Assembly: GCF_018219155.1 (NCBI RefSeq) | Contig: NZ_CP056123.1 | Span: 2,427,505-2,491,504 of the forward strand | Length of the DNA stretch: 64,000 nt | From: Moritella sp. 24 | GTDB taxonomy: Bacteria > Pseudomonadota > Gammaproteobacteria > Enterobacterales > Moritellaceae | Direction of reading: 5' to 3' | Part shown: positions 29,092 to 36,345 of the stretch, piece after piece | Layout of the letters: each line of letters starts with the position of its first letter | Position numbering within the stretch: the stretch's first letter is position 1 | Program-made: the position numbers and the translations under genes | The notes under the pieces: model-generated | What the model saw: only the letters and a program-made list of their open reading frames with translations | What the model was told of the DNA's origin: nothing | The model's database searches: none

Positions 29092-30657
29092 ATGCACGTT
29101 TTAATGATAGCCGCCGAAAATGATGCGATACCAGGTGCTAAAGTTGGTGGCGTTGCTGACGTCGTTCGTGATTTACCACAAGCTTTACCAAACCATGACG
29201 TAAGTGTTGATGTTGTTATTCCCGATTATGGCCACTACGCAGACAAATTTGAGTCACGTGAGATTGCAACCGTAAACGTACAGTTCGCCGGTAAATCAGA
29301 AAGCATCACCCTGTTTGAGCTTTATTTCCCTGAAACATCGAACCAAGTACGCCAATTTGTATTACAACATCCATTATTCGGTAAAATGGGCAGTGTTTAC
29401 AGCCATGACGAAGGTAATAGACCCTTTGCGACTGACGCAACCAAATATGCATTATTTAACCTCGCCGTTTGCCAGTTACTTGCAGAATCGAAGTTAACGA
29501 CACCGGATGTATTACACTTACACGATTGGCACAGTGCTGCAGTAGCCGTGTTATGTCAGTATGCGCCAGAATATAAAGCGCTTTCAGAAATTCACTCTGT
29601 TTACACGGTTCACAACATTGCATTGCAAGGGATCCGCCCTTTTTATGATGACGAATCAAGTTTACGTCATTGGTTCCCAACGCTTAACTTTGATCAAAGC
29701 GCGATTTGTGATCCTCGTTATACCCATTGCTATAACCCTATGCGTGCAGGCATCAACTTATGTAATAAAGTGCATGTTGTATCGCCAACGTATGCAGAAG
29801 AAGTATTGCATGCCAGTGATGCTGAGAACGGCTTCTTTGGTGGTGAAGGTTTAGAGCAAGATCTTGCGAGAGCGAAACAAGAAAACCGTTTAGTTGGTAT
29901 TTTAAATGGCTGTGAGTACGCTGAAACAACAGCGAAGAAAAGCAATAAAAAACCAGCATTAAGTACATTCTTAGCGCCAGCACAGAAACAAGTAAAGCGT
30001 TGGTTAGCACAATCAGAATCACTTAAAACAGTACACTACCTTGCTAACGAGCAAATTAATGAGTGGAATAGCCAAGCACCTTTCACTGATTTTCTTGTGA
30101 CAAGTATTGGCCGTTTAACCGATCAAAAAGCATTATTATTACGCCAACCTTATCAAGGTAAAACAGTATTGTCTGTGTTACTTGATGACCTTGCGCGTGT
30201 GAATGGTCGCATGATTATTCTGGGTTCTGGCGATTCTCGCATTGAATTTGAGTTCATGCAGTTAATGGCAAGTCATGACAATTTCTTATTCTTGAATGGT
30301 TATGGCCAAGCGCTATCAGACCAAATGTATCAACATGGCGACCTGTTCTTAATGCCAAGTTCATTTGAGCCTTGTGGTATCAGCCAAATGCTCGCAATGC
30401 GTGACGGACAACCTTGCCTTGTGCATGCGGTTGGTGGTTTAAAAGATACTGTTCAACATTTAGAAAATGGCTTTAGCTTTAACGGTTCATCACTGCAAGA
30501 GCAAAGTGATAACTTAATCAATGCTTTTAACGATGCGATTAAGCTTCACGCAAACAAACCTAAAACATGGGCTAAGATTGCAAGTAATGCAAAAGCAGCA
30601 CGTTTTAGCTGGCAAGAAAGCACGAAGCATTATCTAGAACTGCTTTATAAGCACTAA
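29092..30657 (+). CDS. glgA: Glycogen synthase GlgA (ADP-glucose dependent)
   Basis: The 521-residue GT5 protein has the ADP-glucose binding start AKVGGVADVVRDLPQAL (K17), the HLHDWHSAAVAVL acceptor-side motif, TVHNIALQG and the C-terminal retaining-glycosyltransferase motif PSSFEPCGISQMLAM with its two glutamate-spaced catalytic positions. It is about 40 residues longer than the E. coli enzyme, mostly in the middle part. It elongates alpha-1,4 glucan from ADP-glucose. The gene follows a strong terminator after glgC, so the 29014-29091 leader may carry its own promoter. Confidence 0.93.
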   Translation: MHVLMIAAENDAIPGAKVGGVADVVRDLPQALPNHDVSVDVVIPDYGHYADKFESREIATVNVQFAGKSESITLFELYFPETSNQVRQFVLQHPLFGKMGSVYSHDEGNRPFATDATKYALFNLAVCQLLAESKLTTPDVLHLHDWHSAAVAVLCQYAPEYKALSEIHSVYTVHNIALQGIRPFYDDESSLRHWFPTLNFDQSAICDPRYTHCYNPMRAGINLCNKVHVVSPTYAEEVLHASDAENGFFGGEGLEQDLARAKQENRLVGILNGCEYAETTAKKSNKKPALSTFLAPAQKQVKRWLAQSESLKTVHYLANEQINEWNSQAPFTDFLVTSIGRLTDQKALLLRQPYQGKTVLSVLLDDLARVNGRMIILGSGDSRIEFEFMQLMASHDNFLFLNGYGQALSDQMYQHGDLFLMPSSFEPCGISQMLAMRDGQPCLVHAVGGLKDTVQHLENGFSFNGSSLQEQSDNLINAFNDAIKLHANKPKTWAKIASNAKAARFSWQESTKHYLELLYKH

Positions 30658-30696
30658 ATAGAACAAGTAATTTCACACGAATATAGTGAAACATAA

Positions 30697-30730
30697 TAAA
30701 AACCATCCTGCTCTGCTCGGTGGTTTTTTA
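30697..30730 (+). terminator. Terminator after glgA
   Basis: AAAAACCATCC, loop TGCTCTGCTC and GGTGGTTTTTT form a stem with T-run, 40 bp after the glgA stop. The same TGCT-xx-CTCGGTGG design recurs at 41748-41778. Confidence 0.88.
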
Positions 30731-30791
30731 GTTTATAGAAACATTAATAAAGTGCTTCTATTTTTAAATGTTGGCATTAACAATTCGATTT

Positions 30792-31440
30792 TTATGATTT
30801 ACGTCGTAAAAGAAACCCTATCAGACCCAAAGATAATAACATAACAGTACTTGGTTCAGGTACTTCTTGCGGGTTTTCAGGCTCACCACAACATTCTCCA
30901 CCGTTAAGTTTGTCACTCCCTTCACCTGCATTTACTTGTATAAAGCGCGCTACATAGTTAAGAGAACCATCATTAAACCCTGCCTTAAACGCATTCTCAA
31001 CATCAAGCGCTGATAGACCATTAAACCCAATTTTCATGCTCAAAGTATCTTCTGTGCCTTCTGGTAATGCGCCATTAGCGTTCCCACCTACGAAATTAGT
31101 ATTATCTGCGATCCCTAAATCCAGCGTACCAAATGGAGGTAAAGATGCATTAGCGATCATCGTATCAAAATAAGCACCAGCACTGAAGTTAGCAGCAAAT
31201 AGACCGCCGTTCGGAGTGATTAAATCAAACCCTATTCCTGTCAATTTTGATGCTGTAGCACCTGACCCAAAACTCGCTAATTCACCCGTCGTATTTCTAA
31301 TCAGCATATCAATTCTAACCAAACCGCCGTCATCAAAAAAATCAAGCGTTGCTTTAGCTGATGCGCCTGTCGCTGGAGTATTGGATGATGCACTGTTGCT
31401 ATTCCACTCCCAAATTAGCGAAGCGTTCGCGACACTGTAA
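30792..31440 (-). pseudogene. 5'-truncated PEP-CTERM protein gene
   Basis: The C-terminal end reads VPEPSTVMLLSLGLIGFLLRRKS, a typical PEP-CTERM sorting tail (PEP motif, membrane span, Arg-rich end). Upstream, coding sequence (SLIWEWNSNSASS..ATLDFFDDGG) continues without any ATG or signal peptide past about 31440, and the frame runs into non-homologous sequence containing a copy of the dispersed repeat at 31468, with a stop near 31495. A TTG at 31322 could start a 176-residue product, but it would lack an export signal that PEP-CTERM proteins need. The native start and signal peptide therefore seem to have been lost at a rearrangement breakpoint. No exosortase gene is in this window. Confidence 0.7.
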
Positions 31441-31467
31441 TTAGGCAGAGCTGACCGACTCAGATAT

Positions 31468-31490
31468 GGACATAAATGGCTTAGGCGATT
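31468..31490 (-). repeat. Dispersed repeat copy A (partial)
   Basis: The block TGGACATAAATGGCTTAG matches the right half of copies B, C and D further along. It lies at the truncated 5' end of the PEP-CTERM gene. Confidence 0.6.
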
Positions 31491-31524
31491 ATTCTAACCG
31501 TTAGCTATATATATTTTATTTTAT

Positions 31525-31562
31525 AGAGCAAGTGAAGGTGTCTAATTGACGCCCTCACTTCG
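31525..31562 (-). terminator. Possible terminator after the beta-lactamase gene
   Basis: On the minus strand GTGAGGGCGTC and GACACCTTCAC pair (two G-T pairs) with a short AATTA loop. The following T-run is weak, so termination efficiency is uncertain. It lies 40 bp after the stop at 31602. Confidence 0.5.
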
Positions 31563-31601
31563 ATAGTTACACTCGTTAAGGTATTATCAAAAAATAACCT
31601 A

Positions 31602-32465
31602 TTATTTCACCGCGTATTCTTTGAATATCAGTTTACCGATCTCAACAATAATCTCATTACGCATTACCATTGCCAACTCAGTTTCGGTTAAATAAATACT
31701 GATGATTAGCGGTTGACGCTCGGAGTGCCAAAGCATAGCAGTTATACCTCGAGAACCATTACCACCCGCACCTGAGCGGTCGGCTATAATCCAGCCTTGC
31801 GGTAATATAGAACGCAGTAAAGGGTCTGACACTTTATTATTTTGCATCCATGTTTTAAGTTGGTTTTTATCCATATCAAGAAGAACATCACCAAGCAGTA
31901 GTTTGTTGAGGGTGGTAACTATAGCTTTCGGTGTCGTGGTATCACGCAAGTCTCCGACCTTAGCTTCATTCAATTCAGGTTCTATACGATCTAACTGACT
32001 TTCTTCATCACCAATTTCTCGCAAGAATGCAGTAACGCCTTGAGGGCCTCCGATATGCTGTAAAACAATATTAGCCGCGGTATTATCACTGGTCAGCATT
32101 GTTGCTTCACACGCTTTCGCCACTGTAATAGTGTTATTCACAAACGTTTTAGTGACTGGTGACCAAGGGATTAATTCCTCAGCCTTTATCAATGAGCTAG
32201 TACTGGGATCCAGATTACCATTTGCCGATTCACTTAGCATTTTTGCGCAAGCGAGGGTTTTGAATGTACTCATCATCGGAAAATGTGCATCACCGTTGTA
32301 AGTCCACGTTTGTTTATTTTGCGTATCTAAAACAGCCACACCTATACGACCAGAAATGCGTTGTTCAATTGCTGATATCGAATTGTTTAGCGTAGTAGCT
32401 GTCGCACTCGCACTCGTTAATAATAAGGCAGTACACAAGAATATATTCTTTGTTGTGTTTAACAT
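31602..32465 (-). CDS. Class A beta-lactamase, CARB (carbenicillinase) type
   Basis: The start is ATG 32465 (MLNTTKNIFLCTALLLTSASATA, a signal peptide); the frame is open to 32537. All class A motifs are present: S66-T-F-K69 (active-site serine), S126-D-N128, E162-P-E-L-N and R230-S-G232. Arg instead of Lys in the last triad (RSGAGG) is the CARB/PSE hallmark. Cysteines 73 and 119 fit the usual disulfide. Stretches such as RIGVAVLDTQN and LDRIEPELNEAK.GDLRDTTTPKAI agree with CARB enzymes. It should hydrolyse penicillins in the periplasm. CARB genes are often integron cassettes or chromosomal in Vibrio; here it lies beside a cassette array but no proper attC follows it. Confidence 0.93.
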   Translation of the reverse strand: MLNTTKNIFLCTALLLTSASATATTLNNSISAIEQRISGRIGVAVLDTQNKQTWTYNGDAHFPMMSTFKTLACAKMLSESANGNLDPSTSSLIKAEELIPWSPVTKTFVNNTITVAKACEATMLTSDNTAANIVLQHIGGPQGVTAFLREIGDEESQLDRIEPELNEAKVGDLRDTTTPKAIVTTLNKLLLGDVLLDMDKNQLKTWMQNNKVSDPLLRSILPQGWIIADRSGAGGNGSRGITAMLWHSERQPLIISIYLTETELAMVMRNEIIVEIGKLIFKEYAVK

Positions 32466-32611
32466 TGGTCGAGTCTCTATATTAGTATTATGGCGAAGAA
32501 ATACTCGGATATTAAAGACTATTAACACCATTATCAATATAGGGTTTTGGATGAGTAAGTATATGGCAAGTGCGATATCAACATATTGCGAGTAAGTAAT
32601 AGACCTAACTT

Positions 32612-32680
32612 GAATGGGGCAATTTCGAGTTAGCTAGGTTAGCTAACTCGTTAGTGGACAAAAATGGCTTAGAGCTTATG
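32612..32680. repeat. Dispersed hairpin repeat copy B
   Basis: The copy reads GGGGCAATTTCG followed by a 10-bp perfect hairpin (CGAGTTAGCT / AGCTAACTCG), then TGGACAAAAATGGCTTAGAGCT. The order of blocks is the same as in copies C and D. Confidence 0.7.
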
Positions 32681-32725
32681 CTTCAAAGGATATGGTTCGC
32701 ATTACATAAAGTATGATGAATTGAG

Positions 32726-33016
32726 GTTAACGCCCCAGTTGTCGCTGAGTAATAAAGATGTATACCAACTTTTCAACCTGTTGATAGTTAAGTCGTTAAC
32801 AACACAGAAAATGAAATTATGGGTTTATAGTATACATCTTTATTAATTTTTAGAGTTAAAGATAGACTGGCACAGCGGGGTTGATAGCCTGTTCAGGATA
32901 CATCTTTATTACTCGAACACACCAGTAATTAGTGAACCATATGCTAGCGGACGATTTGCTCAGTAAATGGCATGATAGCCTTGGTGAATCTTATAATTCA
33001 GTGACTTGTTAACTGT
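32726..33016 (-). repeat. attC site of the lipoprotein cassette, split by an inserted element
   Basis: The minus-strand left end carries CAGTTAACAAG (R'' box) and GTCACTGAA (L''). The right end carries TTCAGCGAC (L', one mismatch to the complement of L'') and GGGGCGTTAAC (R'). A 168-bp inverted-repeat element at 32747-32914 separates the two halves: it begins after TTC on the minus strand and ends before AGCGAC. The left half is clearly homologous to attC of the GNAT cassette (AAGATTCACCAAGGCT in both). Confidence 0.65.
32747..32914. mobile_element. 168-bp MITE-like element with 17-bp terminal inverted repeats
   Basis: The ends GAGTAATAAAGATGTAT (32747-32763) and ATACATCTTTATTACTC (32898-32914) are perfect inverted repeats. 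A third copy of the motif, ATACATCTTTATTA, lies inside at 32832-32845. There is no coding capacity. No clear target-site duplication is visible. It sits inside an attC site, so it arrived after cassette capture. No autonomous partner transposase is in the window. Confidence 0.6.
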
Positions 33017-33017
33017 A

Positions 33018-33503
33018 TTAGCTAGCACCAAATGGCTTAGCCCTAGAAGCAAAGAAGCTAATAGAGTCAATAAGTGATTCTGCTTTTTTGAGGCTTCGTG
33101 TATAAAAGCGCTTTACGACTCGGTGTTCATCATTTTTCAACTGAATAACGTACCAATCCCTTTTTTTGAACAACTCAAGTTCAGCCATAGAATTAAAATA
33201 AAAACGAGAGGTTATATTTTTAGCATTAACTTTTGATGACGATAGAGAGATTGATGAACTACTACCAAAGCTTTGATCATTTGATAATGTAGTTTCCTTT
33301 CCACTAACGCCATCTCCGAAAGCCAAATAAGAATCTGTAACAAATACACTTTCAGGTCTAAACTTTAAGGGTTGTTCCATTACTACTTGTTCAATAATTT
33401 GAACCGCTAAGTCCTTATTTTTAATCATATTTGGCGAGTATTGAATTTGAGTAGCAGTACAACCAGCTAAAAATATAGATAGCAATAAAAACCATTTTTT
33501 CAT
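33018..33503 (-). CDS. Small predicted lipoprotein in an integron-type cassette
   Basis: The 161-residue protein has a lipoprotein signal (MKKWFLLLSIFLAGC, Cys 15). The rest contains a Ser-rich stretch (SFGSSSSISLSSSKVNAKN) and a beta-rich C-terminal half ending in RAKPFGAS; no family is recognised. It is the third gene in a row that is followed directly by an attC-like site on the same strand, and its upstream border is the R' box GGCGTTAATAG. Typical of cassette cargo, it stands without its own operon partners. Confidence 0.7.
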   Translation of the reverse strand: MKKWFLLLSIFLAGCTATQIQYSPNMIKNKDLAVQIIEQVVMEQPLKFRPESVFVTDSYLAFGDGVSGKETTLSNDQSFGSSSSISLSSSKVNAKNITSRFYFNSMAELELFKKRDWYVIQLKNDEHRVVKRFYTRSLKKAESLIDSISFFASRAKPFGAS

Positions 33504-33549
33504 GATAAAAAACCAATAACCTTTGTGAATAGCCTAGTGACGACTTAAT

Positions 33550-33656
33550 ACTATTAACGCCTTGCTCAACGGAGAGTTCAACTGGCGTTTTTTTTCCGGG
33601 TTTATGGCAAAAAAAGTGACAGTTTGACGAGTCCGATGCAGCAACTTGTTATGTGC
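33550..33656 (-). repeat. attC recombination site of the GFA cassette
   Basis: On the minus strand the site starts with R'' GCACATAACAAG and ends with GGCGTTAATAG (R'). L'' TTGCTGCATCGG pairs with L' CCGTTGAGCAA leaving one unpaired base, the bulge typical of attC hairpins. The R'' box GCACATAAC is the exact complement of the cassette's own 5' border GTTATGTGC at 34111-34119, as required for a circularised cassette. Confidence 0.8.
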
Positions 33657-34076
33657 CTATTCCTCGCCTTCAAAATGTGCAAATACTTCCGCCCCCGTCA
33701 TGTTCTTTGTTTCATTGGAGAAGCTATAGTAGTTTGGTTTTTCATCAATGAAGATCTGATGGCTAAAATCAATTTCTTCTTCAACACTCAAAAGACCAAC
33801 CGGAACATGGTATTGGTTATTTGGCTTCAAGTGATAAAACAAATGAGTTCCACAGTTTACACAAAACCCTCTATCAGCCCATTCAGATGAATGATATCTT
33901 GATACTGAAGACTCACCTGAAATTATTAATATATCACTTGTTTCAAGTGCCATCATCGGCCCGCCAGACCACTTTCTACACATACTGCAATGGCACGCAG
34001 TCACTTCAGCATTTCCCATCTCTACTTCAAGCTCAACAGAACCACACAAGCATTTTCCGTTTGCTTTCATCTTCAA
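33657..34076 (-). CDS. GFA (CENP-V) family zinc-binding protein in a cassette
   Basis: The 139-residue protein has the GFA-domain zinc ligands CLCG (near residue 10), CHCSMCRKWSGG (near 28-39) and GFCVNCGTHLFYHL (near 71-84), the pattern of glutathione-dependent formaldehyde-activating enzyme/centromere protein V-like proteins. Most members have no proven activity; some may bind glutathione adducts. The stop codon directly abuts the R'' end of its attC. Either of two in-frame ATGs at the start (MKMKANGKC) could be used. Integron cassettes frequently carry such small single-domain proteins. Confidence 0.85.
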   Translation of the reverse strand: MKMKANGKCLCGSVELEVEMGNAEVTACHCSMCRKWSGGPMMALETSDILIISGESSVSRYHSSEWADRGFCVNCGTHLFYHLKPNNQYHVPVGLLSVEEEIDFSHQIFIDEKPNYYSFSNETKNMTGAEVFAHFEGEE

Positions 34077-34110
34077 CTCCTTCTCTTTTATAAATGAACG
34101 ATATTCGACT

Positions 34111-34215
34111 GCACATAACGCCCCTCGAATAAGTGATCCAAGTGCTGCAGGGCGAATTGCGCAGTAATTGGTAGACAGCCTTGGTGAATCTTAACTCAGC
34201 GGCTTGTTAAGTTCC
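34111..34215 (-). repeat. attC recombination site of the GNAT cassette
   Basis: On the minus strand it runs from R'' GGAACTTAACAAG to R' GGGGCGTTATGTG, about 100 bp. The R'' sequence GGAACTTAAC is the exact complement of the cassette's own 5' border GTTAAGTTCC at 34645-34636, which matches the G-TTRRRY core consensus. The R'' box overlaps the stop codon of the GNAT gene. Confidence 0.82.
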
Positions 34216-34620
34216 TGACAACTCTTTCTGAAGGTAGAACCTCTTGTAACCATTATTGTAACCACTAAGTTTACCGTACTCTTTGTACCCTAACTTTAGA
34301 TACAGTCCCAATGCTTGAAAATCGAAAGTATCCAGTTGTGAGAACCTGCAGCCACGGTTAATAGCCTCTTTTTCAGCAGCTAACAGCAGTTTCTTAGATA
34401 GTCCATTGCCTCGATATTCAGGTGAAACCCAAAGATAAGCTATATCTAGTCTATCCCAGTACGTCGTAGCCGTAAGTCCTGCTATTATGTTTTCGCTGGA
34501 GTCTCTTTCAAGCACAGCCAAATCACAAAAGTCGTTTGGCATAAATTCAAGGTTATGCTCTCTTACAGCGCGGCTAATTTTATTAAGATCTTCCTGCCTT
34601 GGGGTACTAGAAATATCCAC
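34207..34620 (-). CDS. GNAT family N-acetyltransferase in a cassette
   Basis: The 137-residue protein shows the GNAT fold order: a central strand (DRLDIAYLWVSPEYRGNGLSKKLLLAAEKEA) containing the acetyl-CoA loop RGNGLSKKL (Q/RxxGxG/A type), then GCRFSQLDTFDFQALGLYLKLGYKEYGKL, typical of motif B and the C-terminal strand. The substrate cannot be inferred. The N-terminus MDISSTPRQEDLN follows GGAGG at about 4-5 nt from the ATG, inside the cassette's 5' border region. It is the outermost recognisable cassette of the array. Confidence 0.87.
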   Translation of the reverse strand: MDISSTPRQEDLNKISRAVREHNLEFMPNDFCDLAVLERDSSENIIAGLTATTYWDRLDIAYLWVSPEYRGNGLSKKLLLAAEKEAINRGCRFSQLDTFDFQALGLYLKLGYKEYGKLSGYNNGYKRFYLQKELSGT

Positions 34621-34652
34621 CCATGCCTCCTAAACGGAACTTAACAGTTTAC

Positions 34653-34670
34653 TATACAGAATTCTGTATA
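34653..34670. promoter_or_regulatory. 18-bp perfect palindrome upstream of the GNAT cassette
   Basis: TATACAGAATTCTGTATA is a perfect palindrome 8 bp outside the first cassette border. It could be an operator or part of a cassette promoter; it is not a LexA box, whose half-sites have the opposite orientation. Confidence 0.45.
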
Positions 34671-34935
34671 AAGCGAATTTAATTTCAACTTAATAACTAT
34701 CGACAATAGCAAGTTCACGTTAAATTACAAATAGATACTGATAAATATCAATCCGAAGTCAAATAAAACACGGATAAAAACAAGAACGGTATTTATATAG
34801 ACCTATGCAAACTTTATTGAAGTTAAATTATACTTAGAAATCAATGTATTATTGGTCGCTATCAGTTGGTAAGCTATATATTTTGGCATGTTAAAGTAAG
34901 GATGTTGAGTATGAGCAACAGCTCTAACACAGAAA

Positions 34936-35003
34936 AGGGCAAGTTCGGCTTAGCGCTATTGCACTAAGCCGCAGCTGGACAGGAATGGCTTAGAGCTATT
35001 GTA
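34936..35003. repeat. Dispersed hairpin repeat copy C
   Basis: GGGCAAGTTCGGCTTAG, loop and CTAAGCCG form an 8-bp hairpin, followed by TGGACAGGAATGGCTTAGAGCTAT. The stem differs from copy B by paired changes. The rest of 34671-35058 shows no gene. Confidence 0.7.
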
Positions 35004-35058
35004 CTAGCCGAGGTAATACACATTGGATTTTGTAGGGGGAATTTAAGCCTATTTTAAA

Positions 35059-35904
35059 TCAAATAATTACTCTGCGTCCTGTTGGGAAGTACTCAAGGGC
35101 ATCACCAAGCACACCTTTTAATATTTCATAGGCTTTCATACCTGTACAATGGCCAGTATAGAGCTTATCTATTGGATAAGTGAGCATAGTTTCACCAATT
35201 GCCTCTATGTCTTTCTTTGTTCCGCCAATACTATTAAATAAAGGAAGTCCGACCAAATGAAATCCACCGACAACAGCCTTAATTCTCGTGTTTGGAAACA
35301 ATTCAATAGCGGTTTCAATCATATTGAGCACCCCACCATGAGCACAACCAGTAAATACTATAAGACCATCATCTTCTTTGATGACTAAGAGTAACTCATG
35401 GTCAAATAAGTCGGGGTTACAGCCATCACCTGAATCAGTAAAGAGATATTTATTACCTTTTGGCTGTTCATACTTACGACTCAGACTTGTAATAATAAAA
35501 ATATTTGACCGTATCTCAGTAGTTTTATTAATGAAGCTGAATCGAGCACTAGTTTTGTTTAATAATGCTTTATCAATACCCACATTACTTTTGAAACCAA
35601 ACGCTTTGAAACTATAATCAGTTTCTGTACATTCGCGGAAATAGACCTGAGCCTTAGAATTTTGGTCAAGGAAATGAGTGACGCCATTACAGTGATCATG
35701 ATGACGGTGCGAAATAATTGCAGCATCAACATCTTCCATCTTAATGCCTAATAAAATGGCATTATCACAAAAGGCTTTACTGCTACCAGCATCAAACAGA
35801 ATCTCTTGCCCCATTGTTTTTATATGAAAAGATAACCCTCTTTCAACCTTAAGGTCTGTTCTATCATCTAATCGAGTATTATCAATTAGCGCTGTCAGTA
35901 TCAT
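35059..35904 (-). CDS. MBL-fold metallo-hydrolase
   Basis: The 281-residue protein has the metallo-beta-lactamase fold signature H66-R-H68-H69-D70-H71 after ILFDAGSSKAF, a following GCAHGGVLNMIE (metal His) and C-terminal GGFHLVG and YTGHCTG histidines. The early LFDAG and the late H-C-TG pattern fit the branch related to archaeal/bacterial 7,8-dihydropterin-6-yl-methyl-beta-D-ribofuranosylaminobenzene 5'-phosphate synthase-like hydrolases. No signal peptide, so cytoplasmic. The substrate is unknown. It lies alone between dispersed repeats, separate from the cassette array and the RavA-like operon. Confidence 0.85.
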   Translation of the reverse strand: MILTALIDNTRLDDRTDLKVERGLSFHIKTMGQEILFDAGSSKAFCDNAILLGIKMEDVDAAIISHRHHDHCNGVTHFLDQNSKAQVYFRECTETDYSFKAFGFKSNVGIDKALLNKTSARFSFINKTTEIRSNIFIITSLSRKYEQPKGNKYLFTDSGDGCNPDLFDHELLLVIKEDDGLIVFTGCAHGGVLNMIETAIELFPNTRIKAVVGGFHLVGLPLFNSIGGTKKDIEAIGETMLTYPIDKLYTGHCTGMKAYEILKGVLGDALEYFPTGRRVII

Positions 35905-36002
35905 ATCTACTTCCTAAACCATTGTTTAGTTGAGTCTACTATACCTGAATTTTCATGTGCCATTATTTACACTAGTTTATTAATGTTACTAACTACTTAA
36001 CA

Positions 36003-36143
36003 GCCATTTCATCACTCAGATAAAAGCCCTCTTTAATGCTTTCATAATATGGGATACAGTCGCATGGGGGAAGCGCTTTGTATTATATCTAATCAAGGCT
36101 TGCCTTCCAATTGAGCTCGCGTGAGCAGTTGTGATATGACAAA
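36003..36143. repeat. Long dispersed repeat family R1, first copy
   Basis: The copy contains ATTTCATCACTC, TAATATGGGATACA, GCGCTTTGTATTATAT, CTAATCAAG, CAATTGA and GTTGTGATATGA in the same order as a second, longer copy at 51108-51400. It is non-coding. The remainder of 35905-36345 holds this repeat and copy D. Confidence 0.6.
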
Positions 36144-36149
36144 TGACTC

Positions 36150-36288
36150 TCATTCTTCACATAAGTAAATCTATGGAAAATTGATATGAATATATTGTGG
36201 GAGAGCAGTTACTCTAAGCCACTTTGGGGCAGTTTCGGCTTAGAGCTATCCCCCTAAACCATTCATGACATAAATGGCTTAGAGCTAA
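36150..36288. repeat. Dispersed repeat copy D with left flank direct repeat
   Basis: CATTCTTCACATAAG, AAATCTATGG and CACTTTGGGGCAGTTTCGGCTTAG match, in order, a copy at 39680-39770 on the other side of the RavA-like operon. The part after 36230 has the hairpin and the block GACATAAATGGCTTAGAGCTA shared with copies A, B and C. Confidence 0.65.
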
Positions 36289-36345
36289 AAATCTAAAAAT
36301 CAATGCTCACATTACTCTTCGTAGGGGAACGAAGGAAGCTAATAT

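Noticed and set aside
31440-31601. attC site for the beta-lactamase gene
   Set aside because: CCTTAACGAG and GGGCGTC-like boxes occur after the stop, but they are not complementary to the gene's upstream border (GTTAACC) and the arms do not pair as in an attC. A simple hairpin explains the region better.
34653-34670. LexA box near the cassette array
   Set aside because: The palindrome contains ACAG-AATT-CTGT, the reverse arrangement and wrong spacing for CTGT-N8-ACAG.
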